A DNA stretch of 54,169 nt from Chthoniobacter flavus (GCA_945860745.1 CAMASH010000014.1:1-54169); one strand, 5' to 3'; positions 17,949 through 27,646 are shown, counted from the first letter of the stretch. Made by a program: numbers and translations. The notes: generated by a model not told the origin, from the sequence alone.

Positions 17949-20396
17949 CTACTTCCGCACAAAAATATTGCCCATCACCGTGGCGTCTTTGAACTTGGTG
18001 CCGCTTGGTGACAGCATGTAGTGCTCCGGCGTGTTGCCCGCCATGCGCTGGCGGCAGATGTTGACCCCCCATGGATAATACGGTGTGGGCCTTCCGCCGG
18101 AAATAGGCTCTGCATCGATGCGGACTTCGGCCGTCCAACGATCGGGATACTTTTTCACTGCAACCGCGCTCACCTTGTAAAAGTCCGGCAGATCCTCGAC
18201 CCGCTCGGTAACGCATTCGTCGAAAACCACGCCGGCGGAGTTGATGCCGATGAAGGGGCGGATTCCTGCCGCAGTCTCCAGCCGGATTTCCACCATGTCA
18301 TCGGCAAAAATGCCCATGGAGTCGGAATCTTTGCAGGATTCCACCAGCCGGTCCATCTTCGGTTCGCGACACTCAATGCCGACAATCAACGCCGAGTTGT
18401 CATTGATCCAACGGAACGCAACCTTGGTTTCCACGTGGTGGGGCAACTCCCCGGTCCGTAAGTCGCGAAGAGGCTGGAACCCGTAGCCCTCGGGGTCGTC
18501 GGCCCGCCAAAACGGCTTGTTTAAATCGCCATCGATCACCGGTGCCTCCTTGGCCGTTTTGATCTGGATATTGGGACCGGTGCGCTTGAGTTTTTCGAAC
18601 AACAGCTTGAGAGGCTCCATCTCCCCCGTGATGCCCGCAATGCGACGGCCATAGATGGAATCCCCGGCCTTGGCTTTGGCACGACCGAGGATGTCGAAGA
18701 AGCGGTCCACATCGGCCTGTTTCAGAAAGCCGCCCGCGGAGGTGATCTGGCGCGGCTCCGGACGCATCCAAACGGACTCGGCGAAGTCAAAAAACTCCTT
18801 CATCTCGGCCTTTGCCGGTCCGTAGAAGAGCTCGAAATACTCGGCCATGGTGGCCTTGATGTCCAGGTCGCGGTTCCAGCACAGCTTGCTGTGCAGGTAG
18901 GGCATCAGGTGGCTGATCCACGGCCTGGCCATAACCGGCATGTTCGCAGCTTTTGAATCGAAGGAGCTCGCGCTCCATCCGATCTCCGCAATGAAGCCAA
19001 GGGCATGATCATACAACCCATCGAAGCTCTGTTTCATCAGCGAGGGAAAAATGACCGGAACGGGCGGGAAGTTGTAGTTCGGGGCGTGCTGCAGGTAGTA
19101 TTCCCAAATGAGAAGCTGCTCCGGGCTGTTCATGGCGGCAATCCACTCGTTGCGATTGGTCAATTCGTGTCCCCGGGCGGGCTGGCTCCAGCCGGCGCTC
19201 GTCTGAGTAAATCCGACCACGACATTGTCGGGCACCTTTTCCACGTTCGATGGGATCCTGCTTGTGACCGAATAGGCCATCATCGTGAACTTCTTGTCGG
19301 GAAATTTTTCCATCAGGCGGCGGCGGATGTCCATGGTGAAGTCCCAGGAATAATCGCTGAAGCGTCCGGATTTCCCCCGCTCCTTGAACTTGTCCCATCC
19401 TGCGGCGATATCCTCGCTGTCGAGGAAGCTCCAGCCATCGGGCTGCCCGATGCCGATATAGCCGATGCCGGGAAAATGTTTGTCCACCAACCCGAGGTAT
19501 TCGACCATATCGGTGCGCAGGCGCTCGTTGCTCAGACGCGGAATGTGGTAATCGACCTTGCCTGCGATCCGTCCGTAGTATTCCTGAGGCTGTTCCTCGG
19601 GATACAGCTTGGTTGGACCGCTCACGCTGTGATAAATGGGAAGGAATCGATCGGCCCCGACCCGCAGGGCCTTGTACCACAAAAATTCCTCGGGGATGGA
19701 TGTCCCGACCCGGCAATCGGCAAAAAAGCGCACCGGAAACTCGGGCTCCTCGGTCGTGTTCTGCACTTTGACAGAAAGGTTTTTGGATTCGGGAATGACC
19801 ATCCCAAGGTCCGGAATCGGCGCATACCAACGCATGCCCAACTGCTCGAGCAGCGCGTAAACTCCATACAACGTCCCGGTGCCATCGATGGTGTGAAACC
19901 CGAACTGCTCGCTGAAATCGCGGCGATCCAACAGAGGGGGTAAGCGCCACTTGTGGCCGATCCATTCCTCCCAGGCCTTTTGCCGACCATTCCGGGCAAC
20001 CGCATTGAGGCGTTCGTAAAACGCAGAAAACGACTTGGCGAAGTTGTAGAATTGCGGCCCGGCCACGATGACATGGTTGTCCGCCGCGACGATCTTGAAT
20101 CCGTCGTGCCTGACCCCTTCGAGGGAAAAGCCAAGCTTCCGGGTCCCGTCGCTTTCACCCACGTAGATCTGGTTGGCAACATCGGCGGTTGGCGCGGCAA
20201 CAATCGGCAGCGCGGCCCCCGACATCGCTTTGAGGTGCTTCTGCAACTCCGCTGCCGCGGTTTTGACGCTCGGCGAAGCATCGGCAGCCATCACGATTTC
20301 CGCTGCCGGCCTGCCATCGACAACCAGCGGGACGTTGGATGCGCCATGGGCGGCGGACGCCAGCAGAAGGGGAAACAAGATCGAAGGAATTTTCAT
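17949..20396 (-). CDS. exported DUF4838 protein, paralogue A
   Basis: 815 residues with a clean signal peptide (MKIPSILFPLLLASAAHGAS). Then comes a GH67/GH20-type N-terminal domain (SVKTAAAELQKHLKAMSGAALPIV), the DUF4838 core (YALLEQLGMRWYAPIPDLGMVIP; QPDGWSFLDSEDIAAGWDKF; HAPNYNFPPVPVIFPSLMKQSFDGLYDHALGF) and a CBM9-like C-terminal domain ending in an NICRQRM block. It has long identical stretches with paralogue B at 30549-32987, including nearly the same signal peptide, so the two arose by duplication. Glycosidase-like function is inferred from the family's occurrence in polysaccharide loci. A terminator-like hairpin upstream separates it from the TPR gene. I found no copy of the 19-bp operator directly upstream. 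Confidence 0.86.
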   Translation of the reverse strand: MKIPSILFPLLLASAAHGASNVPLVVDGRPAAEIVMAADASPSVKTAAAELQKHLKAMSGAALPIVAAPTADVANQIYVGESDGTRKLGFSLEGVRHDGFKIVAADNHVIVAGPQFYNFAKSFSAFYERLNAVARNGRQKAWEEWIGHKWRLPPLLDRRDFSEQFGFHTIDGTGTLYGVYALLEQLGMRWYAPIPDLGMVIPESKNLSVKVQNTTEEPEFPVRFFADCRVGTSIPEEFLWYKALRVGADRFLPIYHSVSGPTKLYPEEQPQEYYGRIAGKVDYHIPRLSNERLRTDMVEYLGLVDKHFPGIGYIGIGQPDGWSFLDSEDIAAGWDKFKERGKSGRFSDYSWDFTMDIRRRLMEKFPDKKFTMMAYSVTSRIPSNVEKVPDNVVVGFTQTSAGWSQPARGHELTNRNEWIAAMNSPEQLLIWEYYLQHAPNYNFPPVPVIFPSLMKQSFDGLYDHALGFIAEIGWSASSFDSKAANMPVMARPWISHLMPYLHSKLCWNRDLDIKATMAEYFELFYGPAKAEMKEFFDFAESVWMRPEPRQITSAGGFLKQADVDRFFDILGRAKAKAGDSIYGRRIAGITGEMEPLKLLFEKLKRTGPNIQIKTAKEAPVIDGDLNKPFWRADDPEGYGFQPLRDLRTGELPHHVETKVAFRWINDNSALIVGIECREPKMDRLVESCKDSDSMGIFADDMVEIRLETAAGIRPFIGINSAGVVFDECVTERVEDLPDFYKVSAVAVKKYPDRWTAEVRIDAEPISGGRPTPYYPWGVNICRQRMAGNTPEHYMLSPSGTKFKDATVMGNIFVRK

Positions 20397-20497
20397 GGTT
20401 TTCTGGGGTTCTAGCGAGCCACCGCCTCAGACTTGGCAAGGCCTGATTTCAGTTTGTGGTCTCAATTGTTTTCAGCACCAATTCCCAGTGCCTCTCT

Positions 20498-20521
20498 AAA
20501 AAACTTTTCGCAGCGAAAAGT
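20498..20521 (-). terminator. Rho-independent terminator of the TPR gene
   Basis: Read on the minus strand: ACTTTTCGC-T-GCGAAAAGT (perfect arms) followed by a run of T. It lies about 90 nt past the stop of the TPR gene and about 100 nt before the DUF4838 paralogue A start, so it separates the two transcripts. Confidence 0.7.
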
Positions 20522-20608
20522 CCTATAGATTCGTTGAGGGAGAAACCGGGTGAGCAGAGGGAATGCAAAACTTGTCTCAAATGCACCATATCTTGAAATT
20601 CAAGGAAT

Positions 20609-21469
20609 CTACTCGGCCAGCCGTTTGCGTGCGGATTCAATCAGCGCGGCCGGGGCATTGGCAACCGCCGCGGCTTTCTCAAAGCTGCTCTTTGCTTTGG
20701 CAGTCTCTCCCATCGAGCGGTAAACATCACCATAAGCAATCAGGACCGTGCAAACCCAATGCGGGTCGTTGTTGGTCTTCTGCTCAAGCTCTGCAAGGTC
20801 CGCCAGCGCCTCCTTGTGCCGACCCATGCCCGAAAGAAGTAACGCCCTCTCACTCAACCCGCGCTGCAGCATTCCTCCCCCGGACGCTGCCAGGCGAATC
20901 ATCTCGTTATAGGCCGCGAGCACCTGATCGGGGCCGGCATTCGCTGCCTGCGCATCTTGTGCCATCGCATGCCAGACACGGGCCTGATTGAGGTTCGAGA
21001 TGGTGGCATCGAGTGCCAGCCGCAAATCGCTTTCGGCCTGCTCGTGCTGCCCGAGCGCGGAGTGCGCACGGGCGCGGGCCATCAGTGCGGGGAAGATCAA
21101 ATTTTCCGGCCAGGTCTTCAAATTGATCTCCTGATCCAAAAGCGCCTGCCATTGGCGGGTTTCTTCCAACAATTTGATCTTGCAGAGCTGCGCGATCTCC
21201 GGCTCCGGAATCCGATCCGCAAGTTTCATCGCTTCCTCGGGCCGCCCGGCTTTCGCAGTAGCCAAAGCCGCAATGGTCAACGCATCGGATTGCTGCACTG
21301 GATTCGGATGGCTCTCCGCCAACCGGACAAAAAATTCCGCCGCTGCTTCGTTTTTGCCCGCATTGACCAACTCCATGCCCTCGGTCCTTGCGTTCGGATA
21401 ATTTGCAAACAATGGCAGGCTCGTCGCCAGGAACACTAATGTCGCAATGTAATGCCAGTGCTTTGTCAC
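20609..21469 (-). CDS. exported tetratricopeptide-repeat protein
   Basis: 286 residues with a signal peptide (WHYIATLVFLATSLPLFANYP) followed almost entirely by TPR-like helix pairs: EGMELVNAGKNEAAAEFFVRLAESHP, TIAALATAKAGRPEEAMKLADRIP, RARAHSALGQHEQAESDLRLALDA, RALLLSGMGRHKEALADLAELE and AYGDVYRSMGETAKAKSSFEKAAAVA. TPR proteins act as scaffolds, and here a periplasmic one is expected. An operator candidate lies 47 nt upstream and a terminator follows the stop, so it is probably a single-gene unit in the glycan regulon. No partner can be named. Confidence 0.8.
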   Translation of the reverse strand: MTKHWHYIATLVFLATSLPLFANYPNARTEGMELVNAGKNEAAAEFFVRLAESHPNPVQQSDALTIAALATAKAGRPEEAMKLADRIPEPEIAQLCKIKLLEETRQWQALLDQEINLKTWPENLIFPALMARARAHSALGQHEQAESDLRLALDATISNLNQARVWHAMAQDAQAANAGPDQVLAAYNEMIRLAASGGGMLQRGLSERALLLSGMGRHKEALADLAELEQKTNNDPHWVCTVLIAYGDVYRSMGETAKAKSSFEKAAAVANAPAALIESARKRLAE

Positions 21470-21516
21470 GTCACCCTGCTAAATCCAACCCGCTGTGAGG
21501 TCAAGGACCGTCAGAC

Positions 21517-21535
21517 TGGTAAGAGGAAATGACCT
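21517..21535 (-). promoter_or_regulatory. 19-bp operator candidate, site 2
   Basis: TGGTAAGAGGAAATGACCT on the plus strand, 47 nt upstream of the minus-strand TPR gene. The bases just before it (GGTCAAGGACC, then CAGAC) are nearly the same as those before site 4, so about 40 nt are shared between these two promoter regions. Confidence 0.6.
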
Positions 21536-21599
21536 GCGCGGCTCCACACCCTCATTGGCACGCCATCGGTTTTTAGTGCACTCCGTTAGCCCCACTTCG

Positions 21600-22240
21600 C
21601 GGACTGGAGGGGTCGGCCACCAGAGCATTACCAATCCGCCGGATTTGTCAGTAAGGCAAAGGCCTCGAACGTATTCCGGCAGAACCCGCACTGCTTGAAC
21701 GGGGCAACAGGCGACGGGATAGACCGGCGCATAGACTTCCCCGTCCGGGCGGTTGGCAAACGTTCTGGATGCGGACGTGGCGTAGTATTGATTGGGCGAA
21801 CTCATGTAGGCAATCGCGCGCCCATCCTTCTTTTTCGCGCCCTGTGAGCCGTTGAAAACGATCTTCTCCACCAGATCGCCGTAGAGCGGTTTGCCCGTAA
21901 TCCGAGCCAGACACGGAGTCAGGATACACCGATTGGCGTTCCAAGGCGGCCATGTACTCTTCGGCCCACTCCAGCAGGCGGCGATCACCGGTATGCTGAA
22001 ATACGTCGACCAGCGATTCAATGATCATCGGCCCGCAATACGCCGGCTTGTGCTTTTTCCAGTTGGTTACAAACCAGAGCAACCCGCGCCGGCACGCCTC
22101 CAGCACTTCAACCCGTCCGGTAGCCTCGTGGAACGCCATCAGGGCTCGCACCGCCCAAGCCACGCAAAAGGCATTGTAGTCCTGCTTGCGGTCGTCGGTG
22201 GTGCGGTACGATCCGAGATAGCCGTCCCGCTCTTGAGTCG
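21600..22240 (-). pseudogene. GH127/DUF1680 beta-L-arabinofuranosidase remnant
   Basis: Two frames together read as the middle of a GH127-type protein. The first (about 22240-21920) has DGYLGSYRTTDDRKQDYNAF and IIESLVDVFQHTGDRRLLEWAEEYM. The second (about 21920-21600) has LYGDLVEKIVFNGSQGA, AYMSSPNQYYAT, PVACCPVQAVRVLPEYVRGL and GGLVMLWW. A frameshift near 21900-21920 separates them. The true N-terminus and the C-terminal beta-sandwich domains are missing; both ends run into regulatory sequence. In GH127 a Cys-rich zinc/nucleophile site is expected, and the CC pair seen here belongs to that region. It is clearly non-functional unless the frameshift is an error, and even then it is truncated. 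Confidence 0.72.
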
Positions 22241-22282
22241 CTCGTGTGCTGGAAGGTCGTTGCACACACAAAAATTCTCGCT

Positions 22283-22301
22283 GGTCATTTTCGCTTACCA
22301 G
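22283..22301 (+). promoter_or_regulatory. 19-bp operator candidate, site 3
   Basis: TGGTCATTTTCGCTTACCA; the inverse strand reads TGGTAAGCGAAAATGACCA. It ends 114 nt before the beta-repeat/esterase gene. That spacing equals the distance of site 4 from DUF4838 paralogue B. Confidence 0.62.
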
Positions 22302-22415
22302 AAAAACGCTTCTTGAAAAGCCTCCGGTTTTCATCAATTCAAAGAAGTCAACGTTCTATCAGGCCCCACCCACGACCATAAAAAAACCGATCTCGTCCTT
22401 CAGCTCACTTCAGGA

Positions 22416-25400
22416 ATGATCCACCACGCTCGTTGCCCCGCGTGGCTTTGCCTGTCGGCTCTGGCCGCCCTGCTTTGCCTGCAACCGGCCCTGGCAGTGG
22501 ACCGGATCAAAGAAAACAACACCAACAACCTCAACCTGACCACAAGTTGGGTCGGTGGCAATGTTCCCACCAGCAGCGATGTGGGGGTCTGGGACGATAC
22601 GGTCACCGGCACCAACACGACCGCTCTCGGCGGCAACTTGTCCTGGGAAGGTATCCGCATTGGCGGAATCACCCAAAACGGTGCCGTTACCATCAATGCC
22701 GGCAGCATCCTCACGCTCGGCAATGCCGGCATCGCCATGTCGTCAGCGCCGCGAAATCTAAATTTGAACAGTGGAATCACGGTGGGCGCAAACCAGACTT
22801 GGACGGTTGGTGCCAACCGAACTCTCAACCTGAAAAGCAGCACGGGCAACTTGCTCAGTGGAAGCGCGAACGTGACCAAAAATGGTGCCGGCACACTGCG
22901 CACGGATGGAGGAACCAGCATCCTCCCCGCCAATAATTTCTCCGGAACATTGACCATTGAACAGGGAACTTGGACCATTACCGGGCTCGTTTTTACAGAC
23001 ACGTCCGGGGTGACCATTGTCCTGAAAGAGGGGGCCCGCGTGGAAAACGCCGGTGGTGCGGTTTCCACGATCACCTCAGCGGCCAACATCGGGTCTGTGA
23101 CCCACTTGGACGGAAATGTGACGTTGGTGGGGACAACCGGAGGAACGTCCAATGACACGCGCTTGGTCATTGGCCGCGCAACTGGCGGGACCGCTGCGGT
23201 GAATCTCAGGGCCAATTTGGGAATCGATGTGCCAAACGCCCCAAACCCCCTGGGCGGCGGCTATGTCGTTATCAGTGGCGTCAGCGAGGATTCCCCCGGG
23301 CGCACCCTTACCAAAACTGGACCGGGGGACCTTTGGATCGAGGGCCGGAATATCACCAACAACTGGACTGGAAACCTCTTGATCAACGAAGGAACAGTGA
23401 GGATTCAAAGCTACGGCAAGCTACCGACAAATGGAAATGCGACCATCAATGGTGGCACTCTTTTCATGAACACCTACAACAGCCTTACGCTCAACACCCT
23501 CACGCTCACCAACGGCAGCGTCCAACAGGGAATCCTTGCCCCCGCCGCGACCCTCTCGGCCACAAGCTTCGTGATGTCCAACGGTTCGGTCAGCCAGATA
23601 CTCGCCGGTGCGGGTGGCACTATGACCAAGGGCACCTCGGGCACCGTCACGCTCTCTGCCGCCAATACTTATGGCGGCGGAACGACCATCAGCGCCGGAA
23701 CTTTGCTGGTAAACAACACAACGGGATCTGGAGCCGGCACGGGCACGGTAAATGTGGGGAGCTCCGGAATTCTTGGCGGTAACGGCACCATCACCGGCAA
23801 CACGACCATCGGCGGCTCCCTGCGCCCGGGCAACAGCATTGGAACGCTCACCGTTGACGACGATGTAACATGGAACGCTGGCACCAACTGGGTTTTCGAG
23901 TTGGGAACGGCGGGCGTAAACATGGGCTCACCTGGAACCAGCGATCTGCTTAACCTTACCGGGGCGGGCAGCGATTTTATCAAGGGAAGCGGCAGCGGAT
24001 GGACGTTTGACTTCGACGGCGGCGGTCAAGCCGGCTGGTACCAACTCGTGAATTGGACGGGAACATCCGGGTTTACCGGCAGCGACTTTGCGGGCACCAA
24101 CCTTGCACCGGGCCTTTCGGTCGGATCGTTCGTTGTCGACGGTCCATCCACGGCGCTTTACCTCGAGGTCATTCCCGAGCCCGGCACCTTGGGAATGATC
24201 TCCCTGGCGATTGCCGCATTTGGCATTTTGCGGAGAAAACGGAAAAGTGCCTGTCCCGAATCCTCCCGAAAAACGATTCCGTTCCTTTCGCGCAAGGGAG
24301 CATCACCTGCATTCCGCCGGTTGGTTGGCATCATCTCAGCGGTTTGGCTGGTTTTTGCTTCTGTCCAGGGAATTGCTTCCCCGGACGCAAGCGCTCCACA
24401 GCCGGCATCCCTCTTCACCGATCACATGGTGTTGCAGCGGGATACTCCCGTAAAAATTTGGGGCGTTGCCCAACCTGCGGATTCGATTGTTGTGGAATTT
24501 GGAGGGCAGTCCCAAACCACGACAGCCGATGCCGACGGCCACTGGGCGGCGGTTTTGCAACCCCTGCCCGCCTCCACCGAGAGCCGGGAACTTACGGTGC
24601 GGTCCGCGAAAACCGGCCAAAAGACCGTCTTGAAGGATGTTCTGGTGGGGGATGTCTGGTTGTGTTCGGGCCAGTCCAACATGCAGTGGTCTGTGGCCCA
24701 GTCCAGCGATGGCCCCGCAGTTTTGCAGACCTGCGATCAGCCGCTCATCAGAGGGTTTGTCGTGAATTCGGACTCGAGCGCGGAACCCCGGGACAAGGTC
24801 GCTGGAAGATGGCAGGTTTGCGCGCCCGCGAAAGGGGACCAACCGTCACCAGTCGCCTCCTGGTCGGGAGTTGCGTTCTTCTTCGGTGCCCGCCTCCATG
24901 CGGAAACCGAAATCCCCGTGGGATTAGTCATGGCCAGCGTGGGCGGCACGGCCATTGAATCCTGGATGAGTCCTGAGGCTTTGGAGAAATCGGGCCTGGG
25001 CGGGGAGGTGAAGTCGCGCTGGCAATCCTGGCTGGATAACCTTCCGGGCCAACAGGCGGAATTCCACGAGGCCCAAGCTGCATGGGAAAAAGAACTGGCC
25101 TCTGCTAAATCGGAGGGACGCCAACCCCAGGGAAAACGCCCACGGGCCCCCGCCGGACCCGGAAGCCAAATGCAACCTTCCTCCCTCTGGAATGCAATGA
25201 TCCTCCCCCTGGTTCCATTCCAATGGGCCGGAATTCTCTGGTACCAAGCCGAGGCCAATGCCTCACGCTATCTCGAATACCCCGCCCTCCAAGCCTCCCT
25301 CATCGAACAGTGGAGGAGAGCCTTCGAACAACCCGATCTGCCATTTTATTTCTTCCAACTCCCCGGCTACGCCCGATCCCCGGGTGCGGGTGCCGGACCA

Positions 25401-25904
25401 GGCCTGGCTTTTATTCGCGAGGCCCAGCAAACAAGCCTGACACTGCCTCATACCGGTATGGCCGTGACGGTGGATCTGGCCGCAGGCGATGATCTCCACC
25501 CGCCCAATAAAAGGGACTTCGGCGAGAGAATGGCGGACATCGTACTGGTGGACTTTGGAAAAAAGCAAGGGCCGGTCGGAGGGCCGGAATTTTCCAAGGC
25601 AACCCCCGGGAAGAACAACATGCTGGTTGAGTTCCAAGGAAAACCGGAGCTGGCTCTGAAAAATCCTGACGCGCCGAGGGCTTTCCTGCTGTCCGGGGAA
25701 GATCGCGTCTTTCACCCCGCCACTGCGCAACTGGATGGCCGGACTTTGGTGGTCGCATCCCCGGCCGTCCCCCAACCTGTCGCCGTTCGTTACGCTTGGT
25801 TTGCCGCGCCACAGGCCCTCCTTTTCGGTAAAAACGGATGGCCCGCTGCCCCCTTTCGCAGCGACGACTGGAAGACCGGCGAGTTCAAATACCAGGCCCC
25901 GTAA
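22416..25904 (+). CDS. beta-repeat PEP-CTERM protein fused in frame to a sialate O-acetylesterase
   Basis: 1162 residues in one open frame that look like two proteins. Residues 1-612: signal peptide (LCLSALAALLCLQPALA), a long Asn/Thr/Gly-rich region with autotransporter-associated beta-strand repeats (GTVTLSAANTYGGGTTISAGTLLV, about 405-430), and a complete PEP-CTERM signal (PEPG at 587-590, membrane helix, then RRKRK). From residue 634 a second signal-peptide-like segment starts (RRLVGIISAVWLVFASVQGIAS). It is followed by a sialate O-acetylesterase with VWLCSGQSNMQW (Ser block) and DDLHPPNKRD (Asp-His block). No ATG lies between them; a TTG at 24321 could start a separate 527-residue esterase, but it lacks a well-spaced ribosome site. 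The paralogue at 35377 stops normally after its PEP-CTERM tail. Either a stop was lost or this is a polyprotein. Confidence 0.82.
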   Translation: MIHHARCPAWLCLSALAALLCLQPALAVDRIKENNTNNLNLTTSWVGGNVPTSSDVGVWDDTVTGTNTTALGGNLSWEGIRIGGITQNGAVTINAGSILTLGNAGIAMSSAPRNLNLNSGITVGANQTWTVGANRTLNLKSSTGNLLSGSANVTKNGAGTLRTDGGTSILPANNFSGTLTIEQGTWTITGLVFTDTSGVTIVLKEGARVENAGGAVSTITSAANIGSVTHLDGNVTLVGTTGGTSNDTRLVIGRATGGTAAVNLRANLGIDVPNAPNPLGGGYVVISGVSEDSPGRTLTKTGPGDLWIEGRNITNNWTGNLLINEGTVRIQSYGKLPTNGNATINGGTLFMNTYNSLTLNTLTLTNGSVQQGILAPAATLSATSFVMSNGSVSQILAGAGGTMTKGTSGTVTLSAANTYGGGTTISAGTLLVNNTTGSGAGTGTVNVGSSGILGGNGTITGNTTIGGSLRPGNSIGTLTVDDDVTWNAGTNWVFELGTAGVNMGSPGTSDLLNLTGAGSDFIKGSGSGWTFDFDGGGQAGWYQLVNWTGTSGFTGSDFAGTNLAPGLSVGSFVVDGPSTALYLEVIPEPGTLGMISLAIAAFGILRRKRKSACPESSRKTIPFLSRKGASPAFRRLVGIISAVWLVFASVQGIASPDASAPQPASLFTDHMVLQRDTPVKIWGVAQPADSIVVEFGGQSQTTTADADGHWAAVLQPLPASTESRELTVRSAKTGQKTVLKDVLVGDVWLCSGQSNMQWSVAQSSDGPAVLQTCDQPLIRGFVVNSDSSAEPRDKVAGRWQVCAPAKGDQPSPVASWSGVAFFFGARLHAETEIPVGLVMASVGGTAIESWMSPEALEKSGLGGEVKSRWQSWLDNLPGQQAEFHEAQAAWEKELASAKSEGRQPQGKRPRAPAGPGSQMQPSSLWNAMILPLVPFQWAGILWYQAEANASRYLEYPALQASLIEQWRRAFEQPDLPFYFFQLPGYARSPGAGAGPGLAFIREAQQTSLTLPHTGMAVTVDLAAGDDLHPPNKRDFGERMADIVLVDFGKKQGPVGGPEFSKATPGKNNMLVEFQGKPELALKNPDAPRAFLLSGEDRVFHPATAQLDGRTLVVASPAVPQPVAVRYAWFAAPQALLFGKNGWPAAPFRSDDWKTGEFKYQAP

Positions 25905-26284
25905 TTTCTGATGCCCTTACCCGTTAAGTCCCACGCAAAATACGCAAGATATTCGGAAATGATGCAGGCCTCACACCAACACCCGCGCGATAGCGCAATC
26001 GCTGATTGGGCAACTCAAAAGTGTCGCCGGGACCCAGGCGGCCTGGCAAGGCCGCTCGGGAGACCTCCGAAGGAGGCCCGAAGGGGGAGAGGTCTTGGGA
26101 GAGACCCGACTCAATCAACCGGAGTGAAGGATGGGAAGGAGTGGAAGGGGGGGAATTGCCGATTGTTGATTCGGAATTTTCTGCCACTTGGCAGCTCAGC
26201 GGGAGCATTTTTGCTTTCCCTTTGCTTCCTTTCCCTCCTTTGCGTGAGGCCCTCTGCCTTAGCTAATCACCATTCACCAATTTC
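25905..26284. other. intergenic, no gene seen
   Basis: 380 nt with no convincing frame. It contains purine-rich G runs and short GAGGTC/GACCTC inverted words around 26070-26105, which may form a weak hairpin downstream of the esterase. No operator copy is present. Confidence 0.45.
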
Positions 26285-27343
26285 ATGAAACTCGAATCCC
26301 TTTCCAAGGTTTTCTCCGACGGAAACCATAACGCCTTTACCGGCCTGGCATTCTTTGCCGGTCAATATTTCCTGGCTTTCCGCAATGCCACCCACCACGG
26401 CAGTTCTCCCGAGAAGGGCTCGTCCTACGGGCGTCAAATGATCCTCACCAGCCCGGACGCAGTGCACTGGACCCTTGCCGAAGAAACCCGGTTTGCCGCG
26501 CCTCCCGGGCTTGCGCCCGATACCCCAATGGATGCGCGGGACAACTCGTTTTTGGTCGCCAACGGACAACTCTATTTGTTCTCGTTCGTGGTCAGCCCGC
26601 TGGGTCCGGATGGCGAGTTTTTGTCGTTGCCCTTCTCGACCATGCAAACCACCAAAGACGGCAAAACATGGTCGGACCCTCGAATCATCTTCCGCGGCGC
26701 GGTTTTGTGGAAGCCGATTTTCCACAAGGGGGCCTTTTGGTGTGCCGGGTATGCCCGTATTGCAAAAGAAAACAGAGCCCGGAACGAAACCCGGGACAAA
26801 TCGGAAGTCCATCTCTTCCATTCCCACGATGCGGAAACCTGGACCCGGGGTGCCCGCATCGGACCAGGCAACGAGGCGGTTTTGCTTCCCCGCGAGGGAG
26901 ACACCCTCGATGCCCTCGTGCGCACCGGAGCCGGCCCCGGTCACCTCCAGATTTACAGCAGCCGCTTTCCCTGGGAAAATTGGGAACACAAAGCAACCAT
27001 TCCAAAAATAATCCAAGGCCAGCATGTACTGAACGTGGCCGGACGGAACTTGCTGATTGCGCGCGAAGTGCCCACGGAGCCGGACGGGGCCTCCCCGGCC
27101 CCACCCGCGCTGCGGAGGACCAAAATATGGGAACTCCGGGACGGTCAGGCCGCGGAATGTTTAGAACTTCCCAGCCTGGGCGATAATTCCTATGCGGGAA
27201 CGGTGGTGCGACCGGACGGCAAACTTCTGGTCAGCTACTATTCCCAACACGAAAGGGAGAAGGAGGTTCCGGAACTTCTCCGTGGCGGCAACGACAAACC
27301 CGCGGACATCTTTGTCGCCTGCATCAACCCGGAGTTTGATTAA
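26285..27343 (+). CDS. sialidase-like (BNR/Asp-box) beta-propeller protein
   Basis: 352 residues with at least three Asp-box-like motifs of the S/T-x-D-x-x-x-x-W type: TSPDAVHWT (about 55-63), TTKDGKTWSDP and HSHDAETWT. They are spread as expected for blades of a six-bladed sialidase propeller. An Arg-containing early strand (LAFRNATHHG) and YAGTVVRPDGKLLVSYYSQHE near the end resemble the exo-sialidase layout. No signal peptide is seen, so it is predicted cytoplasmic. It lies downstream of a sialate O-acetylesterase, which would be a sensible partner, but many such propellers act on other sugars. An inverted-repeat terminator-like structure follows the stop. Confidence 0.72.
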   Translation: MKLESLSKVFSDGNHNAFTGLAFFAGQYFLAFRNATHHGSSPEKGSSYGRQMILTSPDAVHWTLAEETRFAAPPGLAPDTPMDARDNSFLVANGQLYLFSFVVSPLGPDGEFLSLPFSTMQTTKDGKTWSDPRIIFRGAVLWKPIFHKGAFWCAGYARIAKENRARNETRDKSEVHLFHSHDAETWTRGARIGPGNEAVLLPREGDTLDALVRTGAGPGHLQIYSSRFPWENWEHKATIPKIIQGQHVLNVAGRNLLIAREVPTEPDGASPAPPALRRTKIWELRDGQAAECLELPSLGDNSYAGTVVRPDGKLLVSYYSQHEREKEVPELLRGGNDKPADIFVACINPEFD

Positions 27344-27345
27344 CC

Positions 27346-27427
27346 TAATCCGGCGTAGCCGGTGCCAAGGGAGGGCTTGTGGGCAAGGGCACCCAGTGCG
27401 AAACGGGCTCACTCCGCCGCCGGATTA
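27346..27427. repeat. 82-bp inverted-repeat element, possible terminator
   Basis: Bounded by TAATCCGGCG and CGCCGGATTA (10-bp perfect inverted repeat) with about 60 nt between, then an A/T-rich stretch. It begins 2 nt after the stop of the sialidase-like gene. It could be a terminator with a long loop or a small palindromic element. From here to 27646 I see no gene. Confidence 0.5.
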
Positions 27428-27646
27428 AAATATTTTGCTGCGCAAACAGGTTTGATCCACACGGAAGCCGCCTTCCGCCTTGGCTGGCGTGCCAGCCTCA
27501 GAAATCCTGATCCGCTGGGAAAGCGAATGAGCCCGTCCTGCTCGGAAGTCCAAACGCTGAACATCTGAACCACGAATTTGAGAGCCTGGCCGTTGTTGCA
27601 GCGCGAATGAACACGAATAATACCGATAATGAGGGACTCAACCTGC

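Noticed and set aside
16205-17992. 595-residue plus-strand frame opposite the toroid-like gene
   Set aside because: Composition typical of an antisense shadow; the minus strand has coherent helical motifs and operon spacing.
20397-20608. Operator copy in front of DUF4838 paralogue A
   Set aside because: I searched both strands by eye; only a terminator hairpin and unrelated TGGT words are present.
27231-27249. Eighth operator candidate (TGGTCAGCTACTATTCCCA)
   Set aside because: Inside the sialidase-like gene and lacks the second half-site.
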